A stretch of 64,000 bases of DNA from an uncultured Oscillospiraceae bacterium (GCA_910579545.1 CAJTVI010000004.1:22148-86147); one strand, 5' to 3'. Shown: positions 8,576 through 17,044, counted from the first letter of the stretch. A program made the numbers and translations. Notes: a model not told the origin generated them from the letters alone.

Positions 8576-8647
8576 AACGGTCTTCCTCCGGTATGTTCTG
8601 TGTTTGTGCTTTTGGCCCGCCCGGGCCGCGGCGCGGCTTATGGGGCG

Positions 8648-10162
8648 TTACAGCCCGACCTTGCCGGTGCGGTTGATCAGCACGTCCAGCGCCTCGTCCA
8701 GGGTGGTCATCAAACGGGAGGCCGCCGACAGCGACTTGTTGTAGAGCATCAGGTTGGAGGTCTCCTCGTCAACGTTCACGCCGGCCACCGAGTCCCGCCG
8801 GTCCTCCAGGCTGGTGGCCATGGCGCTCGAGGCGGTATGGCGGCCCTCCTGGTAGCTGATGTCGGTGCCAAGGGTGGTGCCGATCTCCTTGAAGTAATCC
8901 AGGAAGGTGATCTCCTCGGCGCTCTTGGCCCCGCCCGGGGCGGTAAAGTCCATCTTGGCCTCGTTGAGTTTATCCTTGAGCGAGAGGATGTAGGTGGTAT
9001 CCAGGATGCCGGGGTCGGTCATGATGTAGCTGGCGTTGCCGGCCCACTCCGGGCTCACCGAGATGTTGGCGGCGGTAATTTCGTCGCTGCCGTCGGTGGT
9101 GCCCACCAGCTTTTTGTACCCCTCCGACAGGTCGGTAAAGGAGTTGGGGATGCTGTTGTTCATCACCTCGGCAAACTGCCGGGCAATCGCGTCCAGCTGG
9201 TCCTTGTAATAGCGCACGCCCTGGTTGGCGGTCTCGCCCTTGAGCAGCATATTGTTGCCGCGGCCGTTGATGTAGTCGTTCGAGGCCTTGAGCGAGCCGG
9301 TGGTGATCTCGCTGGCGGGCTTGCCGCTCGAGAGCCAGCGCAGCGAAACGATGCCGGTCTCGTCGCTGACGGTAAAGTCCAGTGTCTCGTGCTTTTTGCC
9401 CTGCACCACCGTTTTGCCGTCCACGTCCAGGGTAACGGTGCCGTCCACATTGTGGGTCACGCCCAGGTTGGTCATCTTGGACAGCTCGTCGATCAGCACG
9501 TTGCGCTCGTCGTACAATTCGTTGGGGCCGTACCGGGCGTCGTTGCCAATGACCCCCGAGTCCTCCATGATGACCTTGTTGATCTGGGCCACCTTGGCCA
9601 GCTTTTCGTTGTACTCGTTTACCGCGACCTCCATGTCGTAGGTGTGCTGGGCGGCCACCTTGTCAAGCTTTTCGTCCAGCAGCTGCAGGGTCTGGGCCAT
9701 GCCCTTGACCGCGGTGGAAACGATGTTGGCGTGGGTGGGGGAATCGGGCGAGCCGGCAAAGGTGTCCAGCGCGTCCCGCAAAGCCATCAGCCGCCCGCGC
9801 AGCCCCTCGTCGCCCTCGGCGTTGAGGATGTCCAGGGACTTCTGGATGTCGGTGAGGATGTCGGCCGATTTTTCGTAGTAGCCCACGTCCCCGTATTCCT
9901 CGCGGTAGCGTTTGTCCAAAAAGCTGTCCCGCTGCTGGGAGATGCCCACGATGTCCACGCCCTGGCCGGCGATGCCCACCTTGTTGTCCACAAAGCGGGA
10001 GGAGTACCGGTCCTGCGAGAGGGCCACCTGCTCGATGCGCTGGCGGGTATAGCCCTCCGAGTCCCAGTTGACCATGTTCTGGCCGGAAATATCAATGCCC
10101 TTCTGGGCGGTGGTCAGGCCCTTTTTTGCGGTTTCAAAGCCTAAAAAGGTAGGTCTGATCAT
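8648..10162 (-). CDS. flgK: Flagellar hook-associated protein 1 FlgK
   Basis: 504 residues. The N-terminal rod/hook signature is FLGFETAKKGLTTAQKGIDI then SGQNMVNWDSEGYTRQR, and the C-terminal helix (GVNVDEETSNLMLYNKSLSA, ASRLMTTLDEALDVLINRTG) is also diagnostic. FlgK is the first hook-filament junction protein and is exported by the type III flagellar apparatus. ATG 10162 is chosen at the conserved start (MIRPTFLGFE); AGAGGCG precedes it. Length is normal. It follows flgN by about 70 bp in the same operon. Confidence 0.95.
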   Translation of the reverse strand: MIRPTFLGFETAKKGLTTAQKGIDISGQNMVNWDSEGYTRQRIEQVALSQDRYSSRFVDNKVGIAGQGVDIVGISQQRDSFLDKRYREEYGDVGYYEKSADILTDIQKSLDILNAEGDEGLRGRLMALRDALDTFAGSPDSPTHANIVSTAVKGMAQTLQLLDEKLDKVAAQHTYDMEVAVNEYNEKLAKVAQINKVIMEDSGVIGNDARYGPNELYDERNVLIDELSKMTNLGVTHNVDGTVTLDVDGKTVVQGKKHETLDFTVSDETGIVSLRWLSSGKPASEITTGSLKASNDYINGRGNNMLLKGETANQGVRYYKDQLDAIARQFAEVMNNSIPNSFTDLSEGYKKLVGTTDGSDEITAANISVSPEWAGNASYIMTDPGILDTTYILSLKDKLNEAKMDFTAPGGAKSAEEITFLDYFKEIGTTLGTDISYQEGRHTASSAMATSLEDRRDSVAGVNVDEETSNLMLYNKSLSAASRLMTTLDEALDVLINRTGKVGL

Positions 10163-10233
10163 TGCTGCTTCGCCTCTCTTTTTTATCTTGCCGCCCATCC
10201 CGCGGCCGGCGGCCGCAGGGGGCGAAAAAGGTT

Positions 10234-10707
10234 TTAATACTGCGCCTCAAACACGGCGGAGGCGCCGGCGCCCCGCTTGGCGCCGCCCTTGGCCGGGGGC
10301 GCATAGAGGTTTGTCTGCGGGTCGATGCGCTCGGTGCGGATCGAGCTGATCCCCTCCTGCGCAAAGCTGAGCGCCTTTTCGTTGAGGAACTTGATGTCCC
10401 ACACCGCGATGCGGGTGCGGCGGAAGAGCGCTTCCATCACCGGCCGGTCCTCCTCGGCAAGCACGCGCAGGATGTCCGCAAAGGAGGCTTCCCCAAAGCC
10501 GGCCTTGCGCTGCAGCTCCATCCGGCGCTGCTCCATCTGCTCAAGCTGCATCACGCCGGACTGCAGGCCCGCCATCGCGTGGGAAAGGCTCTCGGCGTCA
10601 AACGAGATCAGGGCGCTGTACCGGTCCTTCTGGTCCTGGGCCATGCTCTCCAAAAAGGTGGCGTACCCGTCCAGAAAGTCGGCGTATTCCTTGAGGGCCG
10701 GGGTCAT
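10234..10707 (-). CDS. flgN: FlgN-family chaperone
   Basis: 157 residues, helical through about residue 115, with YADFLDGYATFLESMAQDQKD and MQLEQMEQRRMELQRKAGF typical of FlgN, then a disordered Gly/Ala tail. FlgN keeps FlgK and FlgL export-competent. It sits between flgM and flgK as in other Firmicutes and overlaps the flgM stop by one base (TAATG), so the two are coupled. Confidence 0.85.
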   Translation of the reverse strand: MTPALKEYADFLDGYATFLESMAQDQKDRYSALISFDAESLSHAMAGLQSGVMQLEQMEQRRMELQRKAGFGEASFADILRVLAEEDRPVMEALFRRTRIAVWDIKFLNEKALSFAQEGISSIRTERIDPQTNLYAPPAKGGAKRGAGASAVFEAQY

Positions 10708-11024
10708 TACAGCATCCTCCAGCCCATCATGGCGTCTACCAGACGGTCGGTGGGGATGTGGTAGCTGCCGCCCTGCACGGCGGCGCGCAGCTGCTCCAGC
10801 CGCCCGGCGTCGGCCGGCTGGCTGAGGCTCTGGGCCTGCAGCGCGGCGGTCTTTTCGATCTCGGTGCGCGGGAAAGCGCCCGAGATCTGCAGCTGGTCGG
10901 TATTGCCGCTGCCCGCGCGCAGTTCGGCGGCCGGATGGTCATCGGTTAAAAACGCGGCCGAAAACGCACTTTTCTCCACCGTGCCGCGGCGCGGCGAGTA
11001 GGGGCGGTAAGAAGTAACTTTCAT
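10707..11024 (-). CDS. flgM: Anti-sigma-28 factor FlgM
   Basis: 105 residues from ATG 11024 (MKVTSYRPYSPR), preceded by GGGAGG. The N-terminal half is polar and probably disordered. The C-terminal half (SLSQPADAGRLEQLRAAVQG then YHIPTDRLVDAMMGW) matches the FlgM sigma-binding helices. FlgM holds the flagellar sigma factor inactive until the hook is complete. The longer reading from 11123 is rejected because it begins in non-conserved basic sequence. It is the first gene of the operon. Confidence 0.88.
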   Translation of the reverse strand: MKVTSYRPYSPRRGTVEKSAFSAAFLTDDHPAAELRAGSGNTDQLQISGAFPRTEIEKTAALQAQSLSQPADAGRLEQLRAAVQGGSYHIPTDRLVDAMMGWRML

Positions 11025-11107
11025 AACGAACCTCCCGAGCTTTGGGGCGCAGCCGGCGGGCATCCCCGCCAGGGCAGCCGAACCCCTTTTAAGCTCTCTT
11101 ACTTTTC

Positions 11108-11134
11108 TATTCGCCCGCCGCACAAAAAACTAAA
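11108..11134 (-). promoter_or_regulatory. Candidate sigma-28 promoter of flgM operon
   Basis: On the minus strand TTTA (11134-11131), 15 bases, then GGCGAATA (11115-11108), about 85 bp before flgM. The -10-like GRCGAATA also occurs before cheV (14522-14530). Similarity to the SigD consensus is partial, so this is a proposal. Confidence 0.33.
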
Positions 11135-11276
11135 CACAAAAAAACCCATCATTCAAAGGAAAATCACGGCCTTTGCAGGGCCCTGCCGCCCCCGCAAAGG
11201 CCGGCTGCCGGCGCGCTTTTGCGCACCGGGCAAACCGGCCCAAAAACAGGATTTTTTGTTTGGGCGTTTTCCATCA

Positions 11277-11305
11277 TTGCCTTTGCGCGCGCAAGTAGGT
11301 ATAAT
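11277..11305 (+). promoter_or_regulatory. Housekeeping promoter of parA operon
   Basis: TTGCCT (11277-11282), 17-bp spacer, perfect TATAAT (11300-11305). Transcription would start near 11312 and give a leader of about 150 nt before parA. It is divergent from flgM. Confidence 0.75.
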
Positions 11306-11459
11306 AGGTAAGGACAAACTGTTTGGCCCGGGCCCTCCCGCGGCCCGGCGGGGCCCCCTGATGGCCGGCCCGGCGGCGCTGCGCCCTTTGCGGGGGCCGG
11401 GCGCAAGGCGCAAAAAATACCAAAACACAACACTACAACAGGAAGGCGGCACCGCTTTT

Positions 11460-12245
11460 ATGGCAACTGTACTCTGCGTTTCCAACCAAAAAGGGGGGGT
11501 GGGCAAAACCACCACCAGCAACGCCCTCACGGTGGGGCTGGCGGCCCGCAAAATGCGGGTGCTGGCGGTGGATTTTGACCCCCAGGGCAACCTTTCCTTC
11601 GGGCTGGGGGCCCAGCGCCCGGCCGAGGACCAGCGCACCATCTACCAGCTCCTCAAAAAGGAAACCAGCTTTTCCGAAACGGTGCAGCATATGCCCGGCG
11701 GGTTTGACGTGCTGGCCGCAAACCTGCTGCTCAGCGCGCTGGACATCGAGTTTACCGGCGCCGGGCGGGAGTTTTTGCTGCGGCAGGCGCTGGCCCCGGT
11801 GGCGGCCCGCTACGACGTGATCCTGGTGGACACCCCGCCCGATCTGGGCCTGCTCACCATCAACGCCTTTACCGCGTCGGATTATATCATCATCCCGGTC
11901 TTGTGCGACATGTACAGCCTGCAGGGGCTCATCCAGCTTAACAGCACCCTGCGGCAGGTGCGCATGCGCAGCAACCCCGGCATCCAGGTGGCGGGGGTGC
12001 TGCTCAACCGGTACAGCCGCCGCGAGAGCATCAGCCGGGTGGTGAGCGAAACGGCCGGCAGCATCGCTCAGAGCCTGGGCATGCCGGTGTTCGACACCGT
12101 GATCCATTCCAGCGTGGCGGTGACCCAGGCCCAGGTGCAGCAGGAGAACATGCTGCGCACCGGCCGGCGCAGCCGGGCGGTAAGCGACTACCGCCAGCTG
12201 GTGACCGAACTGTTCCGGCGGGAGGTGCTCAAAGCAAATGGCTAA
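11460..12245 (+). CDS. ParA-family ATPase
   Basis: 261 residues starting MATVLCVSNQKGGVGKTTTS with a deviant Walker A (KGGVGKT), followed by VDFDPQGNLSFGLG and VDTPPDLGLLTINA, the A' and Walker B regions of Soj/ParA proteins. Such ATPases dimerise with ATP on DNA and position chromosomes, plasmids or other cargo. No parB homologue is adjacent; instead a ComFB-like gene overlaps its 3' end (ATGGCTAA). The cargo is therefore uncertain: chromosome segregation or positioning of an envelope or motility component are both possible. ATG 11460 begins at the conserved N-terminus, with AGGAAGG upstream. Confidence 0.88.
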   Translation: MATVLCVSNQKGGVGKTTTSNALTVGLAARKMRVLAVDFDPQGNLSFGLGAQRPAEDQRTIYQLLKKETSFSETVQHMPGGFDVLAANLLLSALDIEFTGAGREFLLRQALAPVAARYDVILVDTPPDLGLLTINAFTASDYIIIPVLCDMYSLQGLIQLNSTLRQVRMRSNPGIQVAGVLLNRYSRRESISRVVSETAGSIAQSLGMPVFDTVIHSSVAVTQAQVQQENMLRTGRRSRAVSDYRQLVTELFRREVLKANG

Positions 12246-12717
12246 AAAAACGGCAAAAAACAAGGATACGGTAAGCACCGAGCGGCTTTTCAGCCTGCTG
12301 ATGCCCTCGGGGGACGCCCAGGAGTGCATTCCTTACAACGCCCAGCCCGAGCCCGAGCCGCCCCCGCCCGCCCCGGCGGGGGCCGAAAAGCTGGACCAGC
12401 TGCGCAAAAAGCTGGCGGACGTGACCCAGAGCCCCCAGCCCGAACCGGAGGACGGCATTGTGCTGGTAAGCCTGACCGAGGCGATGGTGGCCGAGCGGCT
12501 GGACCCCGCGCTGGAAAAGCTGGGCTGCTGCCGGTGCGACCGCTGCAAAAAGCGGGCCGCGGCCCTGGCCCTCAACGAGCTGCCCCCCAACTATGTGGCG
12601 GCCCGGATGGAGCAGATCGAGGCGCTTTTGCTGGTGGGGCCGGGCAAGGAGGTCACGGCCGCCATCAACCGGGCGGTCATGCGGGTCAAGGCCACCCCGG
12701 ACCACGAGCGCAAATGA
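12238..12717 (+). CDS. Late competence ComFB-like protein
   Basis: 159 residues. After a disordered Pro/Glu-rich segment (about 38-60), residues 80-150 match ComFB: LTEAMVAERLDPALEKL, then a CCRCDRCKKRAAALALNELP cysteine cluster and NYVA. ComFB sits in the competence operon of Bacillus, and ComFB-domain proteins have been linked to cyclic di-GMP binding in other bacteria. The role here is unknown. The CxxC pair could bind metal. It overlaps parA by eight bases and ends in an ATGA overlap with the carboxypeptidase gene, so all three are probably one translationally coupled operon. Confidence 0.7.
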   Translation: MAKKTAKNKDTVSTERLFSLLMPSGDAQECIPYNAQPEPEPPPPAPAGAEKLDQLRKKLADVTQSPQPEPEDGIVLVSLTEAMVAERLDPALEKLGCCRCDRCKKRAAALALNELPPNYVAARMEQIEALLLVGPGKEVTAAINRAVMRVKATPDHERK

Positions 12718-14237
12718 CTGCCGCCCGCCGGCTTGCGGCCGGGCTTGCGGCGGCGCTGCTGGCCCTTTTGCTGGCGCCGGACGCGCTGGCCGCCGGGCCG
12801 GGGCAGGCCGCGTTTGGACCGCCTGGCAGCGCGGCCAGCCAGCGCGCGCCCCGCATGCCGGCCTCCGGGCCATCGGGCAGCACGGCCGCCGAGCCGCCCG
12901 ACCCGGCTTCTGACCCCGCCGGCCCGCCCGAGCTTGCGGCCGAGAGTTACATTTTGATGGACGCCTCCACCGGCCAAGTGCTGGCCCAAAAGGATCCGGA
13001 TTCCCTGCGCTACCCCGCCAGCACCACCAAGATCCTGACCCTCGCGCTGGTGCTGGAGGAATGCGGCGGCGATTTTTCGCCCCTGCTCACGGTCAGCGAG
13101 GGCGCGGTGGCGGCGGTGGGGCCGGGCTCCTCCAGCATCTTTCTGCGGCCGGGCGAGACCCTGACCTTAGAGGACGCGGTCTGGGCCGCCCTGCTCAAAA
13201 GCGCCAACGACGCGGCCAACGTCCTGGCCGAGTACGCCGCCGGCAGCATCGGGGCCTTTGTGGCCCGGATGAACGAAAAGGCGGCCGAACTGGGCCTGCA
13301 GAACACCCATTTTGCCAACCCGAGCGGCTACCACGACGAGGCCCATTACACCACCGCCCGGGAGCTTGCCCTCCTCACCCGCTGGGCGCTCACGGTGCCC
13401 GGCTTTGCCGAACTGCTGGGCGGGGTGAGCCACACCATGCCGGGCAACCCGGTGCACCCGGCCGAGCGGCAGATGGTCACCGACAACCAGCTTTTGCTGG
13501 GCGATGTGCCCTACCAGGGGCTTGTGGGCGGCAAGAGCGGCTGGACCCCCGAGGCGCATTTTACCATGGTGGAGATCGCCGCCCGGGGGGGCCACACCCT
13601 GATCGCGGTGACCCTTGCCTGCCCCCGCAAGGCCGACCGGTTTGCCGGCTGCGCCGCCCTGCTCGACTACGGCTTTGACCAGTTCGTACCGGTGCAGGTA
13701 ACGGCCGAAGGGCTGGGCATCCCGCCCCTGCCGGTGGTGCGGGGGAGCGAACGGCTGGGCGAGGTGCCGCTGGACGCCGCGGCCGAGCTGCTTGTGCCGG
13801 CAGGCGAGACCGGCCCGCTCTCGGCCGAATACCTCGGCCCGCCCGCCTACGACCCCGACGAGCCCTTTGCCGGGCAGGTCGCGGTGTATGCCGGCTCGGG
13901 CCGGCTGCTGGCCCTTTTGGAGGCGGCGCCCCGGCAGCCGGTGCTGGAGGGGCTTTTGCAGACCGCCTCCAAGCCCCCGTGGGACAAGCGCGGCCTGCAG
14001 CCCATCATGCTGATGGCGCTTTTTATCGTGTTGGGCGCAGTGCTGCTCAGCCAGGGCGCGCTGCGGTTCGACACCCTGCGCCGGGACGCCGCCCGCCGCC
14101 GGCTGCGCCGGATACGGGCGCGGGGCCTTGCGCGGATCGAGGCGCTCGAGCGCGCCGCCCATGCCGACGAGGCGGACGGGCCGCAGGACGCCGCGGCGCA
14201 GGAGGCGGCAAGCCCGCCGCCCCCCGGCGCATCCTGA
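12714..14237 (+). CDS. D-alanyl-D-alanine carboxypeptidase (PBP5/DacF family)
   Basis: 507 residues with an N-terminal signal peptide (hydrophobic 8-25, possible AxA site near LAAG). Active-site motifs: SxxK with Ser103 and Lys106 (PASTTKIL), SxN at Ser163-Asn165 (KSANDA), and KSG at Lys274 in place of the more common KTG. It trims the terminal D-Ala from peptidoglycan stem peptides outside the membrane. A C-terminal membrane segment (LMALFIVLGAVLLSQGAL) is followed by a basic/acidic cytoplasmic tail of about 60 residues, which is unusual because most relatives end in an amphipathic anchor. The start overlaps the ComFB-like stop (ATGA). Confidence 0.92.
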   Translation: MTAARRLAAGLAAALLALLLAPDALAAGPGQAAFGPPGSAASQRAPRMPASGPSGSTAAEPPDPASDPAGPPELAAESYILMDASTGQVLAQKDPDSLRYPASTTKILTLALVLEECGGDFSPLLTVSEGAVAAVGPGSSSIFLRPGETLTLEDAVWAALLKSANDAANVLAEYAAGSIGAFVARMNEKAAELGLQNTHFANPSGYHDEAHYTTARELALLTRWALTVPGFAELLGGVSHTMPGNPVHPAERQMVTDNQLLLGDVPYQGLVGGKSGWTPEAHFTMVEIAARGGHTLIAVTLACPRKADRFAGCAALLDYGFDQFVPVQVTAEGLGIPPLPVVRGSERLGEVPLDAAAELLVPAGETGPLSAEYLGPPAYDPDEPFAGQVAVYAGSGRLLALLEAAPRQPVLEGLLQTASKPPWDKRGLQPIMLMALFIVLGAVLLSQGALRFDTLRRDAARRRLRRIRARGLARIEALERAAHADEADGPQDAAAQEAASPPPPGAS

Positions 14238-14503
14238 ACCCGCCGCCCTTTGGCCCGTCTTAAGCCCGCCGCCCCCCGGCCCGCGGTAAGCGGCATGGGA
14301 CTTTTGCAAAAAGCCTGCCCGCCGGCGGCCGCAGCCCCGCTCCCGCGCCCCGGCCTCCAAACTCGCGGCGGCCCTCGCGGTTTCCCCCGCCCCATCCCCG
14401 CCAGACCGCGGCGGCCCCTGTGGTTTTCCGCCCGGTCCCCCGGCCGCAGCCCCGCCAAAAGCCATTTTTTGCGCCCGCCGCGCATTTTTTGGCCGGACGG
14501 GGT
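14238..14503. other. GC-rich spacer without gene
   Basis: Between the carboxypeptidase stop and the cheV promoter region the DNA is very rich in Pro/Ala/Gly-type triplets in every frame. No start with a ribosome site, conserved product or strong terminator was found. Confidence 0.4.
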
Positions 14504-14530
14504 TAAAAACCGCAAAACGCTGACGAATAA
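14504..14530 (+). promoter_or_regulatory. Candidate sigma-28 promoter of cheV
   Basis: TAAA (14504-14507), 14 bases, GACGAATAA (14522-14530), about 65 bp before cheV, with a -10-like element shared with the flgM candidate. An alternative housekeeping -10 lies in the A/T-rich stretch TATTTTATAG just downstream. Confidence 0.35.
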
Positions 14531-14597
14531 TATTTTATAGATAACCAGCGCCTTTCGAGCCGCAGCGCTCTATTTTGCCTTGTAAGGAGAGGACAGC

Positions 14598-15515
14598 ATG
14601 GAAGAACCGAAACGCTCTAACATCCTTCTGGAATCCGGCACCAACGAGCTGGAGGTTTTGGAATTCAAAATTGCCGACCAGCTGTATGGCATCAATGTGG
14701 CCAAGGTAAGCGAGATCATGGTTGCCACCGGCACCAAGCCGATGCAGAAATCCCATCCCGACGTGGAGGGCATCTTCCGCCCGCGGGACGAGATCATCAC
14801 GGTCATCGACATGGCGCATTACCTGGGGCTGCCGCCCTCCGAAAACCCCGAGCGGGACATCTTTATCATCACCCGGTTTAACCAGCAGACCTTTGCGTTC
14901 CATGTGCACTCGGTGGTGGGCATCATCCGCATCTCCTGGACCCACATGCAAAAGCCGGATAAGCTCATCTACGGCGGCAACGAAGGGGTGGCCACCGCGG
15001 TGGCCGAGTACAACGGCCAGCTGATCACCATCCTCGACTTTGAAAAGATCGTTTCCGAGATCTGCCCCGAGACCGGCATCCAGTTCTCGGACATCGAAAA
15101 GCTTGGCGAGCGCCAGCGGCGGGATACCCCGGTGCTGATCGCGGAGGATTCGATGCTGCTCTCCAAGATGATCATCGAGTCGCTGCACCGGGCGGGCTAT
15201 GTCAACACCATCAAGACCGACAACGGCCAGGAAGCCTGGGACTACTTAAGCGAGATCAAGGACAGCGGCGACGAGATCTCCCAGCATGTGGCCTGCGTGG
15301 TCTCGGACATCGAGATGCCCCTGATGGACGGCCACCGCCTGACCAAGATGATCCGCGAGACCCCCGAACTGCACACCCTGCCGGTGATCCTCTTCTCCTC
15401 CCTCATCGACGAGGAGATGCGCCGCAAGGGCCAGCAGCTGGGTGCCAGCGCGCAGATCTCCAAGCCCGAGATCGCAAAGCTGGTCACCCTTATCGACCAG
15501 TTCACCGCCCTCTAA
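14598..15515 (+). CDS. cheV: Chemotaxis coupling protein CheV (CheW-receiver)
   Basis: 305 residues. The N-terminal CheW domain (about 18-160: VLEFKIADQLYGINVAKVSE, HPDVEGIFRPRDEIITVIDM) couples receptors to CheA. The C-terminal receiver (about 175-305) has the acidic pocket ED in LIAEDSML, the predicted phosphoacceptor Asp237 in VVSDIEMPLMDG and the conserved Lys in SKPEIAK. Phosphorylation by CheA is thought to mediate adaptation. The ATG has AGGAGAGG upstream. It stands alone between a possible flagellar-type promoter and a strong terminator. Length is normal. Confidence 0.95.
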   Translation: MEEPKRSNILLESGTNELEVLEFKIADQLYGINVAKVSEIMVATGTKPMQKSHPDVEGIFRPRDEIITVIDMAHYLGLPPSENPERDIFIITRFNQQTFAFHVHSVVGIIRISWTHMQKPDKLIYGGNEGVATAVAEYNGQLITILDFEKIVSEICPETGIQFSDIEKLGERQRRDTPVLIAEDSMLLSKMIIESLHRAGYVNTIKTDNGQEAWDYLSEIKDSGDEISQHVACVVSDIEMPLMDGHRLTKMIRETPELHTLPVILFSSLIDEEMRRKGQQLGASAQISKPEIAKLVTLIDQFTAL

Positions 15516-15563
15516 CCCCCCGCCGGCCCCAAAGGCAGGGGCCGCATCACAGCAAAAAAGGTT

Positions 15564-15606
15564 TTGGCCGCCCAAGGCGTTTTGCCCTGGGCGGCCAATT
15601 TTTTTG
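15564..15606 (+). terminator. Rho-independent terminator of cheV
   Basis: Stem arms TTGGCCGCCCA (15564-15574) and TGGGCGGCCAA (15588-15598) with an inner AGGCG/GCCCT part, followed by eight T residues (15599-15605 region). Confidence 0.8.
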
Positions 15607-15633
15607 CAAAAATGAGCGATGGAGGGTTATAAT
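15604..15633 (+). promoter_or_regulatory. Promoter of the GT2 gene
   Basis: TTGCAA (15604-15609), 18 bases, TATAAT (15628-15633). The transcript would carry a leader of about 165 nt with several stem-loops (for example CTGCC-GCAAA-GGCAG at 15743-15757) and the 20-mer shared with 4437-4456, so post-initiation control is possible. Confidence 0.55.
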
Positions 15634-15753
15634 TTTTTGCCCGCCGGCAAGAATTTATTGGAAATTGAATCCGGCGGCGCCGCTGCCTCGTATTAAAGGG
15701 CAGAACGCCGCAAAAAGCAAAAGCGGCGGCTTTGCAAAAAAACTGCCGCAAAG

Positions 15754-15773
15754 GCAGCGGTGAGATAAGAAAA
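15754..15773 (+). other. Leader 20-mer shared with the fliD-block leader
   Basis: GCAGCGGTGAGATAAGAAAA, one mismatch from the minus-strand sequence at 4456-4437. It follows a 5-bp stem with an A-rich loop and ends 29 bp before the start codon. Its function is unknown. Confidence 0.35.
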
Positions 15774-15802
15774 TTCGATCCACCGAAAAGGAGGGTTTGC
15801 TG

Positions 15803-17044
15803 ATGGCGCGGGAGTTTATGATGCTCAGCCAGGCGATGATGGCTGCGCTGTTTGTGTGTTGTTTGTATCAGGGCTTTTACACCCTGCTGACCCTGGTAAA
15901 AAAGCCGCGCTATCCGGCGGCGGAATGCAGGCGCCGGTACGCGGTGCTGATCTGCGCCCGCAACGAGCAGGCGGTGCTGCCCGAGCTGCTGCGGAGCATC
16001 CGGGCGCAGGATTACCCCGGCGGGGCGGACGTCTACGTCGCGGCCGACAACTGCACCGACGCCACGGCCGCCGTGGCCCGGGCGGAGGGCGCGGTCTGCT
16101 TTGAGCGGTTTGACCAGCGGCAGGTGGGCAAGGGCTACGCGCTGGATTTCCTTTTGCACCGCATCTGGGCACTGGGCCGCCGGTACGACGGGTATTTTGT
16201 GTTTGACGCGGACAATCTCTTAAAGCCGGATTTCATCCGCCGGATGGACGCGGCCTTTGGCCCGGAATGCCCCATCGTTACGGGCTACCGCAACTCCAAA
16301 AACTACCGGGGCTGGATCGCGGGCGGCTACGCCCTCTGCTTTATCCGGGAGGCCCGGTACCTCAACGCGGCCCGCATGATGCTGGGCACCAGCTGCACCG
16401 TGACCGGCACCGGGTTTTTGGTCAGCGAGGAGGTCCTGCGCCAGGCGGGCGGCTGGCCCTGGCACCTTTTGTGCGAGGACTTCCAGTTTTCGGCCGAGCA
16501 GATCCTGGCCGGCCGGCGGATCGGCTACTGCGCAGACGCCGAGTTCTTTGACGAACAGCCCGAGAGCCTGGCCGCCAGCATCCCCCAGCGGATGCGCTGG
16601 TGCAAGGGCTTTATGCAGGTGGTAAACCGGTACGGCTTTGCCATGGCGCGGGCCGCGCTGCGGGGCAATTTTGCCTGTGCCGATATCCTGCTGTGCAACA
16701 TGCCCATGATCCTCTTCTCGGCCCTCAGCCTGCTCTTTGCGGCGGCGGCCTCCATCCTTTCGGGGCATCCGGCGGCCCTGTTCTCCACGGTGGGTGCCAT
16801 GGCGGCCGGCAGCTACTGCTCGCTTCTGGCCATGGGCACCTTAGCCGGCATCACCGAGTGGAAGCACATCCACGCATCCGCCGGGCAAAAGATCGCCAGC
16901 TTTTTTACCTTCCCGCTCTACATGGCCACCTACCTGCCCATCGCCCTGGCCGCCTGCTTTGCCAAGGTGGGCTGGACCCCCGTGCGCCACACCGTTACCG
17001 TAAACCTCGAGCAGGTGCAGGCCCGCAGCCGCAAAACAGCGTAA
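15803..17044 (+). CDS. Membrane GT2 glycosyltransferase, polysaccharide-synthase type
   Basis: 413 residues. An N-terminal membrane segment (about 8-35) is followed by a GT-A fold: ARNEQAVLPELLRSIRAQDY near 55-74, DxD in VFDADNLLKP near 135, a TGTGF element, EDFQFSAEQ (acidic residue of the ED motif) and QRMRWCKG, the QxxRW motif of processive glycosyltransferases such as hyaluronan, cellulose and poly-GlcNAc synthases. The C-terminus has about four membrane segments. It probably makes a surface polysaccharide or glycolipid from a nucleotide sugar at the inner membrane face. ATG 15803 has AAAGGAGGG at ideal distance. The sugar cannot be told from sequence. Confidence 0.85.
   Translation: MAREFMMLSQAMMAALFVCCLYQGFYTLLTLVKKPRYPAAECRRRYAVLICARNEQAVLPELLRSIRAQDYPGGADVYVAADNCTDATAAVARAEGAVCFERFDQRQVGKGYALDFLLHRIWALGRRYDGYFVFDADNLLKPDFIRRMDAAFGPECPIVTGYRNSKNYRGWIAGGYALCFIREARYLNAARMMLGTSCTVTGTGFLVSEEVLRQAGGWPWHLLCEDFQFSAEQILAGRRIGYCADAEFFDEQPESLAASIPQRMRWCKGFMQVVNRYGFAMARAALRGNFACADILLCNMPMILFSALSLLFAAAASILSGHPAALFSTVGAMAAGSYCSLLAMGTLAGITEWKHIHASAGQKIASFFTFPLYMATYLPIALAACFAKVGWTPVRHTVTVNLEQVQARSRKTA

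Noticed and set aside
154-11024. A prophage or separate flagellar genomic island
   Set aside because: Gene order flgM-flgN-flgK-flgL-DUF6470-fliW-csrA is the ordinary chromosomal order in Firmicutes, and base use matches the rest of the window.
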